A program made the translations under genes and the position numbers. Of a DNA stretch of 48,664 bases, positions 32,517 through 40,314 are shown one piece after another; the stretch's first letter is position 1; each line of letters opens with the position of its first letter. Source of the DNA: Rhodanobacter sp. OK091. GTDB taxonomy: Bacteria > Pseudomonadota > Gammaproteobacteria > Xanthomonadales > Rhodanobacteraceae. The stretch is from positions 1-48,664 of the forward strand of contig NZ_FRCH01000007.1 of the NCBI RefSeq assembly GCF_900142825.1. The letters run 5' to 3'. The notes under the pieces are model-generated. The model ran no database searches. It saw only the letters and a program-made list of their open reading frames with translations, and was not told where the DNA came from.

Positions 32517-32674
32517 GGAAGGCTCCTGTGGATCTTGGATAGCGATGAAAGGTAGCGATGAAAGCGGCGCTGGTTCGACCGGACCTCGGCGCGGCGGTTC
32601 CATCCTCTTGAAATGCTGCCGTAGGCTCTTTACTTCCAGTGTCGTGAGGGTTAACTTGCCTACCCGATAGCAAC

Positions 32675-32688
32675 CACAACATCTTGTG
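32675..32688. promoter_or_regulatory. Candidate NrdR box upstream of nrdJa
   Basis: CACAACATCTTGTG is a near-palindrome (CACAA...TTGTG) resembling NrdR operators, which repress ribonucleotide reductase genes when dATP is high. It lies ~207 bp before nrdJa. I see no second box at regular spacing, and no confident -35/-10. The rest of 32517-32895 holds no gene. Confidence 0.45.
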
Positions 32689-32895
32689 TTCTAGTGCCAG
32701 CGCCGAGACAAGCTCTGGTATCGGCCATCGCACTCTTCGGGGGGAGTCGTTGTCGTCGGAAACAAGTGGCACAAGGTCTGGAGGGCAATCCTCACGACCT
32801 GTTGGCTGCAGCGGACGTAGCGTGAACAACACCGTCGTTAATCAAATAAAAAATCAACGGGGGCCGCAAGGCCACACCGAAAGGTCAGGAAGCCG

Positions 32896-35058
32896 ATGAG
32901 CACATTGCGTGCACCAATCACCCATTCAGCCACAGGTCGTGATGCCGTCGTGGACATTCCACTACAACCCGCGTCGTACGACATTTGGGACAAGAAATAT
33001 CGCCTGAAGGCGAAGTCCGGCGAGCCGGTCGATCTCACCATCGACGGCACGTATCAGCGCGTGGCGCGCGCGCTGTCCGACGTGGAAGTCAGCGACGAGC
33101 TGCGCAGCCACTGGTACGAGCGTTTCCTGTGGGCGCTGCGCCGCGGTGCGATCCCCGCCGGCCGCATCACGTCCAACGCGGGCGCGCTGGCGCATAAGCC
33201 AGCCACCTCCACCATCAACTGCACCGTCTCCGGCACCATCCGCGATTCGATGGACGACATCCTGGAGAAGGTGCACGAAGCCGGCCTCACCTTGAAGGCC
33301 GGCTGCGGCATCGGCTACGAATTCTCCACGCTGCGCCCGCGCGGCGCGTACGTGTCGGGCGCCGGCGCGTACACCAGCGGCCCGCTGTCGTTCATGGATA
33401 TCTACGACAAGATGTGCTTCACCGTCTCGTCCGCCGGCGGTCGCCGCGGCGCGCAGATGGGCACGTTCGACATCAGCCATCCGGACGCCAAGGAATTCAT
33501 CCGCGCCAAGCGCGAAGACGGCCGGCTGCGCCAGTTCAACCTGTCGCTGCTGATCACCGACGGCTTCATGGAAGCGGTCGAGCACGACCAGGACTGGCCG
33601 CTGGTGTTCCCGGTGCACGTCAAGGAAAAAGACGAGATCGACGTCGACGACCCGACCAAGGTGGTCTGGCGCGAATGGCCGACCCACGAGAACTACGTCG
33701 ATCGCGAAGACGGCCTGGTCGCCTGCAAGATCTACAGCCACATCCGTGCGCGGCACCTGTGGGACATGATCATGGTCTCGACGTACGACTACGCCGAGCC
33801 CGGTTTCATCCTGATCGACAAGGTCAACGAGATGAACAACAACTGGTGGTGCGAGCACATCCGCGCGACCAACCCCTGCGGCGAGCAGCCGTTGCCGCCG
33901 TACGGCTCCTGCCTGCTCGGCTCGATCAACCTGACCACCTTCGTGCGCGATCCGTTCGGCCCCAAGGCGCGCTTCGACTGGGACGAGTACCGCGAAGTGG
34001 TGAAGGTATTCACCCGCATGCTCGACAACGTGGTCGAGATCAACGGCCTGCCGCTGGAGCAGCAGCGCAACGAGATCATGTCCAAGCGCCGCCACGGCAT
34101 GGGCTTCCTCGGCCTCGGTTCCACCGTCACCATGCTCAAGCACCGCTACGGCAGCGAAGAAGCCGTCGCGTTCACCGAGGAAGTCTCGCGCGAGATGGCC
34201 GTGGCCGGCTGGGAAATGGCGCTGGAGCTGGCCAAGGAGAAGGGCGCCGCGCCCATCCTGCTGCGCGACTTCACCGTCACCGGCGACATGCTGCGCAAGC
34301 GCCCGGAAATGGTCGCCGACGGCTACAAGGTCGGCGACTCCATCCCCGGCCGCGTGCTGCACGCCAAGTACTCGCGCTACATGCAGCGCATCGCCAGCGT
34401 GGCGCCTAACCTGGTCGCCGAGCTGGCCGAGACCGGCGCGCGCTTCACCCACCACAGCTCGATCGCGCCCACCGGCACCATCTCGCTGTCGCTGGCCAAC
34501 AACGCCAGCAACGGCATCGAGCCCAGCTTTGCGCACAGCTACTCGCGCAACGTGATCCGCGAAGGCAAGAAATCCAAGGAAAAGGTCGAGGTGCTCAGCT
34601 TCGAGCTGCTGGCCTACCGCGCTCTGATCAACGCCGACGCCAAAGTGTTCACCGACGAGGCCGCCAACAAGCTGCCCGACTACTTCGTTTCCGCCGACGA
34701 CATCAGCCCGAAAGAGCATGTCGACATCCAGGCGGCCTCGCAGAAGTGGATCGATTCCTCGATCTCCAAGACCGCGAACGTGCCCACCGATTACCCTTAC
34801 GAAGACTTCAAGGACATCTATTTCTACGCCTACAAACAAGGCCTGAAAGGATGCACCACGTTCCGCTTCAACCCCGCCGCATTCCAGGGCGTGCTGGTCA
34901 AGGAATCCGATCTTGAAAGCACCCTCTACCGCTTCGAGCTGGAGGACGGTAGTGTTGTCGAACTGAAAGGCAATGAGCAGGTGGAATACGACGGCGAAAT
35001 GCACTCCGCCGCCAACCTCTTCGATGCCTTGAAGGAAGGGTATTACGGCAAGTTTTGA
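32896..35058 (+). CDS. nrdJa: Adenosylcobalamin-dependent (class II) ribonucleotide reductase, catalytic part
   Basis: 720-residue catalytic subunit converting ribonucleotides to deoxyribonucleotides with a B12 radical, oxygen-independent. 'STINCTVSG' carries the first active-site Cys, 'NPCGEQPLPPYGSC' the N-x-C-x-E radical centre and second Cys region, and 'APTGTISL' is the family finger. The C-terminus ends at '...EGYYGKF' and lacks the zinc-ribbon with redox cysteines; that part is encoded separately by nrdJb, as in Pseudomonas aeruginosa NrdJa/NrdJb. No intein is present. It probably needs external or salvaged cobalamin. Confidence 0.94.
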   Translation: MSTLRAPITHSATGRDAVVDIPLQPASYDIWDKKYRLKAKSGEPVDLTIDGTYQRVARALSDVEVSDELRSHWYERFLWALRRGAIPAGRITSNAGALAHKPATSTINCTVSGTIRDSMDDILEKVHEAGLTLKAGCGIGYEFSTLRPRGAYVSGAGAYTSGPLSFMDIYDKMCFTVSSAGGRRGAQMGTFDISHPDAKEFIRAKREDGRLRQFNLSLLITDGFMEAVEHDQDWPLVFPVHVKEKDEIDVDDPTKVVWREWPTHENYVDREDGLVACKIYSHIRARHLWDMIMVSTYDYAEPGFILIDKVNEMNNNWWCEHIRATNPCGEQPLPPYGSCLLGSINLTTFVRDPFGPKARFDWDEYREVVKVFTRMLDNVVEINGLPLEQQRNEIMSKRRHGMGFLGLGSTVTMLKHRYGSEEAVAFTEEVSREMAVAGWEMALELAKEKGAAPILLRDFTVTGDMLRKRPEMVADGYKVGDSIPGRVLHAKYSRYMQRIASVAPNLVAELAETGARFTHHSSIAPTGTISLSLANNASNGIEPSFAHSYSRNVIREGKKSKEKVEVLSFELLAYRALINADAKVFTDEAANKLPDYFVSADDISPKEHVDIQAASQKWIDSSISKTANVPTDYPYEDFKDIYFYAYKQGLKGCTTFRFNPAAFQGVLVKESDLESTLYRFELEDGSVVELKGNEQVEYDGEMHSAANLFDALKEGYYGKF

Positions 35059-35149
35059 GCCTCATGCAATAAAGGCTCACGACAAGTTCTGACCATCGCA
35101 CGCCGCGGCGTGCGGCAACTCAAGCGGTCCATCGGAGGGGAACATCAGC

Positions 35150-35839
35150 ATGTCCATCGACAACGAAATTGAAATGAACAACAGCGCTGCACCGGCCGTC
35201 GACGCACCGGCCGTCGTCTTGCCTGTGCTGCCCGACGTACCCGCGGTCGCGCCGGCCGCGCCGGCGGCTGCGCCCGTGGCGAAGAAGCCCGTAGCGAAGA
35301 AGGCTGCCGCCAAGAAGGCGGCGCCGAAGAAGGCCGCCGCAAAGAAAGCCGCGCCGAAGAAGGCAGCGGCCAAGAAAGCTGCGCCGAAAAAGGCCGCTGC
35401 CAAAAAGGCCGCGCCCAAGAAAAAGGCAGCGGCCAAGAAAGCCGTGAAGAAGGCCGCCGCCAAGAAGGTGGCCAAGAAGGCACCGGCCAAGAAGGCGGCA
35501 CCGAAGAAAGCAGCCGCCAAGAAAGCCGTGAAAAAGGCGGTCAAGAAAGTCGCCAAGAAGGCCTCCGCCGCCAAGAAAGCGGTGAAGAAGGTCGCCAAGA
35601 AAGTCGCCAAGGTGGTGAAGAAGAAAGCCGCCAAGGTCGCAAAGAAGGTCAGCAGCAAAAAGTCGGCCAGCAAGAAGGCCGCACCCAAGAAGGCGGCAGC
35701 GAAGAAGTCCGCCAGCAAGAAAGCCGTCGCCAAGACGGCAAAGAGGTCCACTGCCAGCAAGAAGGCGAGCGTCAAGTCGGCCAAGCCAGCCATGAAAAAA
35801 GCTGCCGCCGGCAAGAAGGCCGCTGCAAAACGGAAGTAA
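35150..35839 (+). CDS. Histone H1-like / AlgP-type AKK-repeat protein
   Basis: 229 residues. A ~45-residue acidic/Pro-Ala/Val-rich N-terminus is followed by ~180 residues built almost only of Ala, Lys, Pro and some Ser/Val in KKAA(A/P) units. This is the pattern of bacterial histone H1-like proteins (AlgP/Hc1 type) that coat and compact DNA. RBS GGAGG lies before ATG 35150. It sits between nrdJa and nrdJb with its own terminator, so it interrupts the split reductase pair. Repeat number is likely to vary between strains. Confidence 0.88.
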   Translation: MSIDNEIEMNNSAAPAVDAPAVVLPVLPDVPAVAPAAPAAAPVAKKPVAKKAAAKKAAPKKAAAKKAAPKKAAAKKAAPKKAAAKKAAPKKKAAAKKAVKKAAAKKVAKKAPAKKAAPKKAAAKKAVKKAVKKVAKKASAAKKAVKKVAKKVAKVVKKKAAKVAKKVSSKKSASKKAAPKKAAAKKSASKKAVAKTAKRSTASKKASVKSAKPAMKKAAAGKKAAAKRK

Positions 35840-35848
35840 GCGACACCG

Positions 35849-35884
35849 CATGCGGCCCGGCCGTGCGCCGGGCCGCATGTTTTT
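35849..35884 (+). terminator. Intrinsic terminator after H1-like gene
   Basis: CATGCGGCCCGG pairs perfectly with CCGGGCCGCATG (12 bp, 7-nt loop), followed by T5. It separates the H1-like gene from nrdJb, implying that nrdJb has its own promoter or depends on read-through. Confidence 0.92.
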
Positions 35885-35937
35885 CGCATCACGCCGCGTC
35901 CACTCCGGCATCAACACTTTAAAAAGAAGCGAACACC

Positions 35938-36702
35938 ATGGCGATCAAGATCGACAAGAAGATCACTGGCTACAACGTGGTCAAACCCGAAGACAAGGTT
36001 GCCGCCAACCCGGTCACCGCCGCCGCCGCGCCGAAAGAGCCGCGCCAGGCCGAAGTGATCCAGATGCACGAAAGCGTGGAGCGCCCCGAGACCCTGGTCG
36101 GCTCCACCTTCAAGGTCAAGTCGCCGCTGTTCGAGCACGCGTTGTACGTCACCATCAACGACATCGTGCTCAACGCCGGCACCCCGCACGAACAGCGCCG
36201 CCCGTTCGAGGTCTTCATCAACTCGAAAAACATGGATCACTTCCAGTGGATCGTGGCGCTCACCCGCATCCTGTCCGCCGTGTTCCGCAAAGGCGGCGAC
36301 GTCACCTTCATCGTGGAAGAGCTGAAAGCCGTGTTCGACCCCCGCGGCGGCTACTTCAAGTCCGGCGGCGTCTACATGCCCAGCATCGTCGCCGAGATCG
36401 GCGCGGTGATCGAGCAGCACATGAAGAACATCGGCATGATCCACGACCCGGAAATGGACGAGGCCACCCGCAAGCTGATCGCCGAGAAGCGCGCCGCGTA
36501 CGAGCAGGCTGGCGCAAAAAAAAAGGCTGACGTAACCGCGGCCCCTGTGGGAGCGGCTTCAGCCGCGAAAACGTCCGGCGACACCGAATCTTCCGGCTTC
36601 CCGCCCGGTGCCACGTTGTGCGTGAAGTGCAATACGCAGGCGTTGGTGCTGATGGATGGGTGTCAGACGTGTTTGAATTGTGGGTATTCGAAGTGCGGGT
36701 GA
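35938..36702 (+). CDS. nrdJb: Class II ribonucleotide reductase, C-terminal subunit (TSCPD plus zinc ribbon)
   Basis: 254 residues. 'AIKIDKKITGYNVV' and the following ~180 residues form the TSCPD region found at the C-terminus of undivided NrdJ ('PFEVFINSKNMDHFQWIVAL', 'GGYFKSGGVYMPSIVAEIG'). The last ~30 residues are the redox/zinc tail: CVKC then CQTCLNCGYSKC. Between them lies a ~40-residue linker that includes a translated REP element (36546-36568) after an A9 tract (36516-36524). Partner of NrdJa; here separated by ~880 bp. Confidence 0.9.
   Translation: MAIKIDKKITGYNVVKPEDKVAANPVTAAAAPKEPRQAEVIQMHESVERPETLVGSTFKVKSPLFEHALYVTINDIVLNAGTPHEQRRPFEVFINSKNMDHFQWIVALTRILSAVFRKGGDVTFIVEELKAVFDPRGGYFKSGGVYMPSIVAEIGAVIEQHMKNIGMIHDPEMDEATRKLIAEKRAAYEQAGAKKKADVTAAPVGAASAAKTSGDTESSGFPPGATLCVKCNTQALVLMDGCQTCLNCGYSKCG
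36546..36568 (+). repeat. REP element inside the nrdJb reading frame
   Basis: TGTGGGAGCGGCTTCAGCCG(CGA) has the same design as the intergenic REP pair at 30954-31080, with compensatory changes in the stem (GCGGC/GCCGC). It is read as P-V-G-A-A-S-A-A-K in the flexible linker ahead of the zinc ribbon, keeping the frame. Confidence 0.85.
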
Positions 36703-36708
36703 GGTGCA

Positions 36709-36770
36709 TCTGACTCGAAATCAGGCGTACGTGTAAGCGTACCTGGGTTCAAATTCCACTCTCTCCGCCA
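36709..36770 (+). tRNA. 3' fragment of tRNA-Ser(CGA), probable attachment-site scar
   Basis: Only the anticodon arm onward is present. Anticodon stem CTGA/TCAG with loop CTCGAAA (anticodon CGA), long variable arm GTACG/CGTAC, T-loop TTCAAAT and 3' acceptor strand TCTCTCC-G-CCA. The T-stem has a C-C mismatch and a G-U pair, so the copy is degenerate. The 5' half is absent; nrdJb ends 6 bp earlier. Starting at the anticodon arm is the usual core of tyrosine-integrase att sites, so this marks a boundary of the accessory region. Confidence 0.8.
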
Positions 36771-36781
36771 GATTGCAAAAG

Positions 36782-36807
36782 GCCCTGACTTTTTTCAGGG
36801 CTTTTTT
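36782..36807 (+). terminator. Terminator following the tRNA-Ser fragment
   Basis: GCCCTGA and TCAGGGC form a 7-bp stem with a T-rich 6-nt loop, followed by T6, as usually found after a tRNA gene. From here to 37016 there is AT-richer non-coding DNA with one hairpin (ATGCGGCT/AGCCGCAT near 36853-36878) and no gene I can support. Confidence 0.85.
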
Positions 36808-37016
36808 GTGCCTGAGGGAAACGGTGCGTGGACATCCGTGTGGACACTTCGCATGCGGCTAATAGGCATGAGCCGCATCATGTAGTGGTCGCCAATCTCG
36901 AATCAGTAGAAGTGGCGATATCTTGAAATGTGTGATGGCCGCCACAAATCTATAACGAAATCGGCCGTGGGAGAGGCGCCGACTATCCAAGACAACCAAG
37001 GTTGGGAGTAGGGGAT

Positions 37017-37934
37017 TTGAACGCTATCGTTTCGTTGCAGAACAGTGCGGAAGCGCTGACGCTCCTCCGCGCACGTCGCCGCACGCTTGACCGCGTAAAG
37101 CGCGCGCAAAGGGCCTACTTCATCGCGGCCCTAATTTTGCCCGTGGCATCCGTCGTCGCTGCCGCTTGGTGGCAAGGAGGCAAGCCCTGGGTAAGCTTCG
37201 TAGCCCTCCTCGTCGCCATGTTGGACTTTTATTGCCTGGACCGCTGGCAAAAAGAGCAAATTAAACTCTCGGCTCGCTTGCAGGAGCAGTTCGATTGCCT
37301 CGTCCTGGACGTTCCCTGGAACAGTTTCACAGCAACAAAGAAAGTTATCCCAGAAGATGTCTTTGAATTGGGAGGGGACAAGCTATCTGCGAGCGTGGAG
37401 AAGACGTTTCCCAATTGGTATCCAGCGAGCGTCCAAGGACTTCCGCTTCACCTGGCTCGATTGGCATGCCAACGTACCAACCTTTGGTATGACGCCGCGC
37501 TGCGAAATCACTATGCCCGCTGTATTCTTTGGTTTGAGCTGGTAATTGTTGCAGCGCTCTTAGCATCGGGCTTTATTCTGGGCACATCATTTGCCGATTT
37601 CGTTTTGACGAAGCTCGTGCCCTTCGTTCCGCTCGTCATGTGGCTGGAGCGGGAGCGTCGCCGCCATAAAGACACGGAAATCACGCTATCCAGGCTGTTA
37701 GACGAAATAGAGGCGTCCATCGACAAATTTATTGATGCTTCGTCACACGATGATGCTCAAGGGCGGTCGCGGCAGCTGCAAGACGCCATTTTTTTGCACC
37801 GAGCAACTAGCCCATTGGTCAGCAATATTCTCTATAAGCTCAAGCGAAGCCGTATGGAACCGAAGATGCATGTTGGAGTCGAGGAGTTCATTAAGCGCCT
37901 TGCTGTCTCCGTGAACGGGAGGGGCGCCCTGTGA
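37017..37934 (+). CDS. S-4TM family CBASS effector (predicted membrane pore)
   Basis: 305 residues with membrane helices near 34-52, 57-73, 170-190 and 194-211, two pairs split by a cytosolic helical domain. The N-terminal 'SLQNSAEALTLLRARRRTL' and central 'CQRTNLWYDAALRNHYAR' match the SMODS-associating 4TM (S-4TM) family. Such effectors are thought to open the membrane when they sense the cyclic nucleotide made by the partner. TTG 37017 is chosen because GGAG lies 8 bp upstream; TTG 37002 is the alternative. Its stop overlaps the CD-NTase start (GTGA). Codon use and composition are AT-richer than the flanking core genes, pointing to transfer. Confidence 0.86.
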   Translation: MNAIVSLQNSAEALTLLRARRRTLDRVKRAQRAYFIAALILPVASVVAAAWWQGGKPWVSFVALLVAMLDFYCLDRWQKEQIKLSARLQEQFDCLVLDVPWNSFTATKKVIPEDVFELGGDKLSASVEKTFPNWYPASVQGLPLHLARLACQRTNLWYDAALRNHYARCILWFELVIVAALLASGFILGTSFADFVLTKLVPFVPLVMWLERERRRHKDTEITLSRLLDEIEASIDKFIDASSHDDAQGRSRQLQDAIFLHRATSPLVSNILYKLKRSRMEPKMHVGVEEFIKRLAVSVNGRGAL

Positions 37935-39343
37935 AGCATGTGAACAGTTTTGACGATTTCCTGAAGGACGTCGTCAATATCAACAGCACTCGCTTACAGA
38001 ACCTCGATGATTCATTTGAGGCCATCAAAAAATTCATCCGGAACTCCACCTATACACCAAAGGTGTCTTCCTATTTTCGACACGGATCTTGGGCCCATCA
38101 AACCATCATTCGGCCAGTCGAGGGCAATCCTTTCGATGCAGATATCATCGTCTTCGTGCAGCCGGTTGAGGGTTGGGAAGCGTGCGACTACGTTGACGAA
38201 CTGATGAAGGTGTTCGAAGGAAGCGGCACCTATAAAGACAAAGTAAGGCGTTTCTCGCACTGCGCCACCATTGAATATGTAAATGACCGAAAGATGGACA
38301 TCGCGCCTTGCGTGCTGGGACGCACATACGAAGGCTCGGTTGAGGTGTGTAACCGTGTCACGAACAGTTTCGAGGCATCCGCGCCAGAGGACTACACAAA
38401 GTGGATAAAGGACAGGAATTCTGATGGCGGAAACAACTATCTGCGGAAGGTAACCCGGTTACTGAAATATCTACGTGACATCAAAACCACCTTTACTTGC
38501 CCTTCGTTCTTGCTCACGACTTTGCTTGGACTTCAAATCTATCCGGGTGACAAGGACAATGATGGCTTCAAGGATTTGCCTTCGGCGCTGAAGACGGTCC
38601 TTGGTCGGCTGGATACGTGGCTACAGACTAAGCCGTTTCGACCAAGTGTGTTTAACCCGGTATTGGCCTCTGAGGATCAGGCATCAGGATGGACCGATGT
38701 CCAATATCAGAACTTCCGGACGCAGATCCACCGTTACCGAGGCTGGGTTGACGAGGCTTACGAGGAGGCCGACCAAGCAAAGAGCCTTGAGAAGTGGCGC
38801 AAAGTCTTTGGTGATGACTTTGGCAAGGCAAAGCTCACTAAGGTCGAAGCGAATGCCAACTCGGAACGCGGAATCCTTGCCACCACGGACGACGTGGATG
38901 TCATTCGTGAACACGGTTTAGCCGCGCTTAGCCCCGAGGTTGCAGCGCCATGTTGGCGAAAAACTCCAGCTTGGGATGCCACGAATCTTCAGATGAACAT
39001 TGGGGTTCAGGCATGGATTGCGCCGTTCAAGGACGGGCGACTCATGAAGCGGATTGCCAATGGCGAGGCCCTGGAGAGCGACCAATACATCCGATTTACT
39101 GCACATCTCTTGGGTAGTGCGAGCGCGGATGCCTATCGGACGGAATGGCGAGTGACGAACACAGGGCCTGTGGCAGCCCGCCGGAACTCCCTTCGGGGAG
39201 GATTTGAATTGTCAAAACCTGACCATACGCGTTGGGAGCAACTAAGCTACCGCGGCGTGCATATGGTTGAGGCATTCCTAATCAGAAAAGTGGACCAAGT
39301 GCAGGTAGGAATGAGCAACCCTTTCTATGTGGTGATTGAATAA
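37931..39343 (+). CDS. CD-NTase (SMODS domain) with C-terminal AGS-C-like sensor
   Basis: 470-residue cGAS/DncV-like nucleotidyltransferase, the signal-producing enzyme of CBASS. The catalytic core is complete: 'RHGSWAHQTI' (G52-S53), D69-A-D71 and the third Asp D123 in 'KMDIAPCV'. Residues ~160-330 form the helical second lobe. Residues ~340-470 ('WRVTNTGPVAARRNSLRGGF', 'SYRGVHMVEAFLIRK', 'SNPFYVVIE') resemble the AGS-C domain found behind SMODS in the 2015 survey of nucleotide-second-messenger systems. GTG 37931 overlaps the effector stop by 4 nt. There is no Cap2/Cap3 or HORMA/TRIP13 gene, so this is a minimal two-gene (type I-like) CBASS. Confidence 0.9.
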   Translation: MKHVNSFDDFLKDVVNINSTRLQNLDDSFEAIKKFIRNSTYTPKVSSYFRHGSWAHQTIIRPVEGNPFDADIIVFVQPVEGWEACDYVDELMKVFEGSGTYKDKVRRFSHCATIEYVNDRKMDIAPCVLGRTYEGSVEVCNRVTNSFEASAPEDYTKWIKDRNSDGGNNYLRKVTRLLKYLRDIKTTFTCPSFLLTTLLGLQIYPGDKDNDGFKDLPSALKTVLGRLDTWLQTKPFRPSVFNPVLASEDQASGWTDVQYQNFRTQIHRYRGWVDEAYEEADQAKSLEKWRKVFGDDFGKAKLTKVEANANSERGILATTDDVDVIREHGLAALSPEVAAPCWRKTPAWDATNLQMNIGVQAWIAPFKDGRLMKRIANGEALESDQYIRFTAHLLGSASADAYRTEWRVTNTGPVAARRNSLRGGFELSKPDHTRWEQLSYRGVHMVEAFLIRKVDQVQVGMSNPFYVVIE

Positions 39344-39363
39344 AGGAAACAGAGGTCAGAGTG

Positions 39364-39415
39364 CGAAATAGGGGTCAGAGTGCACTTTAGAAAGTCGACT
39401 CCGCCCCCTGTTTCG
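39364..39415. repeat. Palindromic repeat, complete copy 1
   Basis: CGAAATAGGGGTCAGAGTGC... and its complementary arm ...CCGCCCCCTGTTTCG form a 25-bp imperfect stem around a short AG loop (ACTTT-ag-AAAGT at the tip). A second complete copy lies at 45317-45368. It follows the CBASS genes by ~20 bp and may also end their transcript. Confidence 0.7.
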
Positions 39416-39443
39416 AAGCGTTTAATTCTAGGGGGAGAGTTCA

Positions 39444-40178
39444 ATGCGTTTTATGATCACCGCATCACTGGCGGTCGCGTTGCTTGCTGGCTGCGCTTCG
39501 ACTCCGTCACAACGCCCGGCCACATCGCCTGTCAGTGTTGTTTTGTCTCCCGGCGTAACCGCCCTCATACCCGTCCCGGTAGGACTGACCCCAGTTACGA
39601 TCGACGAATCACCAAAGCTCGCCGCTGGTCTTCGTGCTCTTCAAGGGGACCGAGCGACACTGCTCACTGGATTCGCTGAACATACCTTCATCCTCGCAGT
39701 GAACAGCGGGCAGGCGAGTCAGAGTTTTAGGTTTGCCACAGTGGTTCAACCCAATGACCCAAGACTGTATGACGTACCACTCAACCTATTTCAGAGGGCG
39801 ATCACGGCGTTTAAGACAAAAGATGCCCAATTGATTGCTCAAATGGCTACGTCGGCAAATGAATACGATGCGAAACATCCAGATGTGCTGAAGCAGGGTG
39901 GTATCTCGATCTCAACACGTGTGGCAGCAAACGGGTATCCGGTTGTATCAATTGACATTCCGCATGCGTACGGAAGCGTAATAGTTGGCGCCACAACGAC
40001 CAACGCCTCAACCATCCCAATGGTGATTGGCATGACGCATCTGCTCGTAAAAGGGCACATGATTGCTGAGGGGACATACATGAGCGGCAATACGCCGAGT
40101 ACCGTCGATGCAGTCAGGAAGATGGCCGCAGACTTTGCCATCGCGACTTTACAGGTCAATGGAGAACCGACGAACTAA
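39444..40178 (+). CDS. Predicted lipoprotein of unknown function
   Basis: 244 residues. The lipobox LLAGC (Cys ~16) follows a short hydrophobic signal. The mature part is a mixed alpha/beta sequence without a motif I recognise; 'GFAEHTFILAVNSGQASQSF' and a polar C-terminus are visible. GGGGGAGA lies before ATG 39444. It is AT-richer than the core genes, as is the CBASS pair, and is bracketed by a full palindrome on the left and a half copy on the right (40213-40231), which suggests it moved as a unit. There is no evidence that it takes part in CBASS. Confidence 0.75.
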   Translation: MRFMITASLAVALLAGCASTPSQRPATSPVSVVLSPGVTALIPVPVGLTPVTIDESPKLAAGLRALQGDRATLLTGFAEHTFILAVNSGQASQSFRFATVVQPNDPRLYDVPLNLFQRAITAFKTKDAQLIAQMATSANEYDAKHPDVLKQGGISISTRVAANGYPVVSIDIPHAYGSVIVGATTTNASTIPMVIGMTHLLVKGHMIAEGTYMSGNTPSTVDAVRKMAADFAIATLQVNGEPTN

Positions 40179-40212
40179 CGGTACCTCGTATGACACGAAA
40201 CCCGGGCCATCT

Positions 40213-40231
40213 CACTCTGACCCCTGTTTCG
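40213..40231. repeat. Half copy of the palindromic repeat
   Basis: CACTCTGACCCCTGTTTCG matches one arm of the 39364-39415 palindrome in the same orientation as that copy's right arm. It lies just after the lipoprotein gene. Confidence 0.55.
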
Positions 40232-40314
40232 TTGTCGTTCCTCGCGCGGGGGAGCCTATCCCGTGAGCTGCGTTTTCGTTGAAGCAAGAGCTTTCGTGCG
40301 CCTTCGGCGCGCGA

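Noticed and set aside
32517..32895. Cobalamin riboswitch upstream of the B12-dependent reductase
   Set aside because: I could not find the B12-box core or the expected multi-stem layout; only a NrdR-like palindrome stands out.
35280..35830. AKK repeats of the H1-like gene as a repeat array or sequencing artefact
   Set aside because: The frame is open, codons vary between units, and ribosome-binding site and terminator are in place; this is a genuine low-complexity protein.
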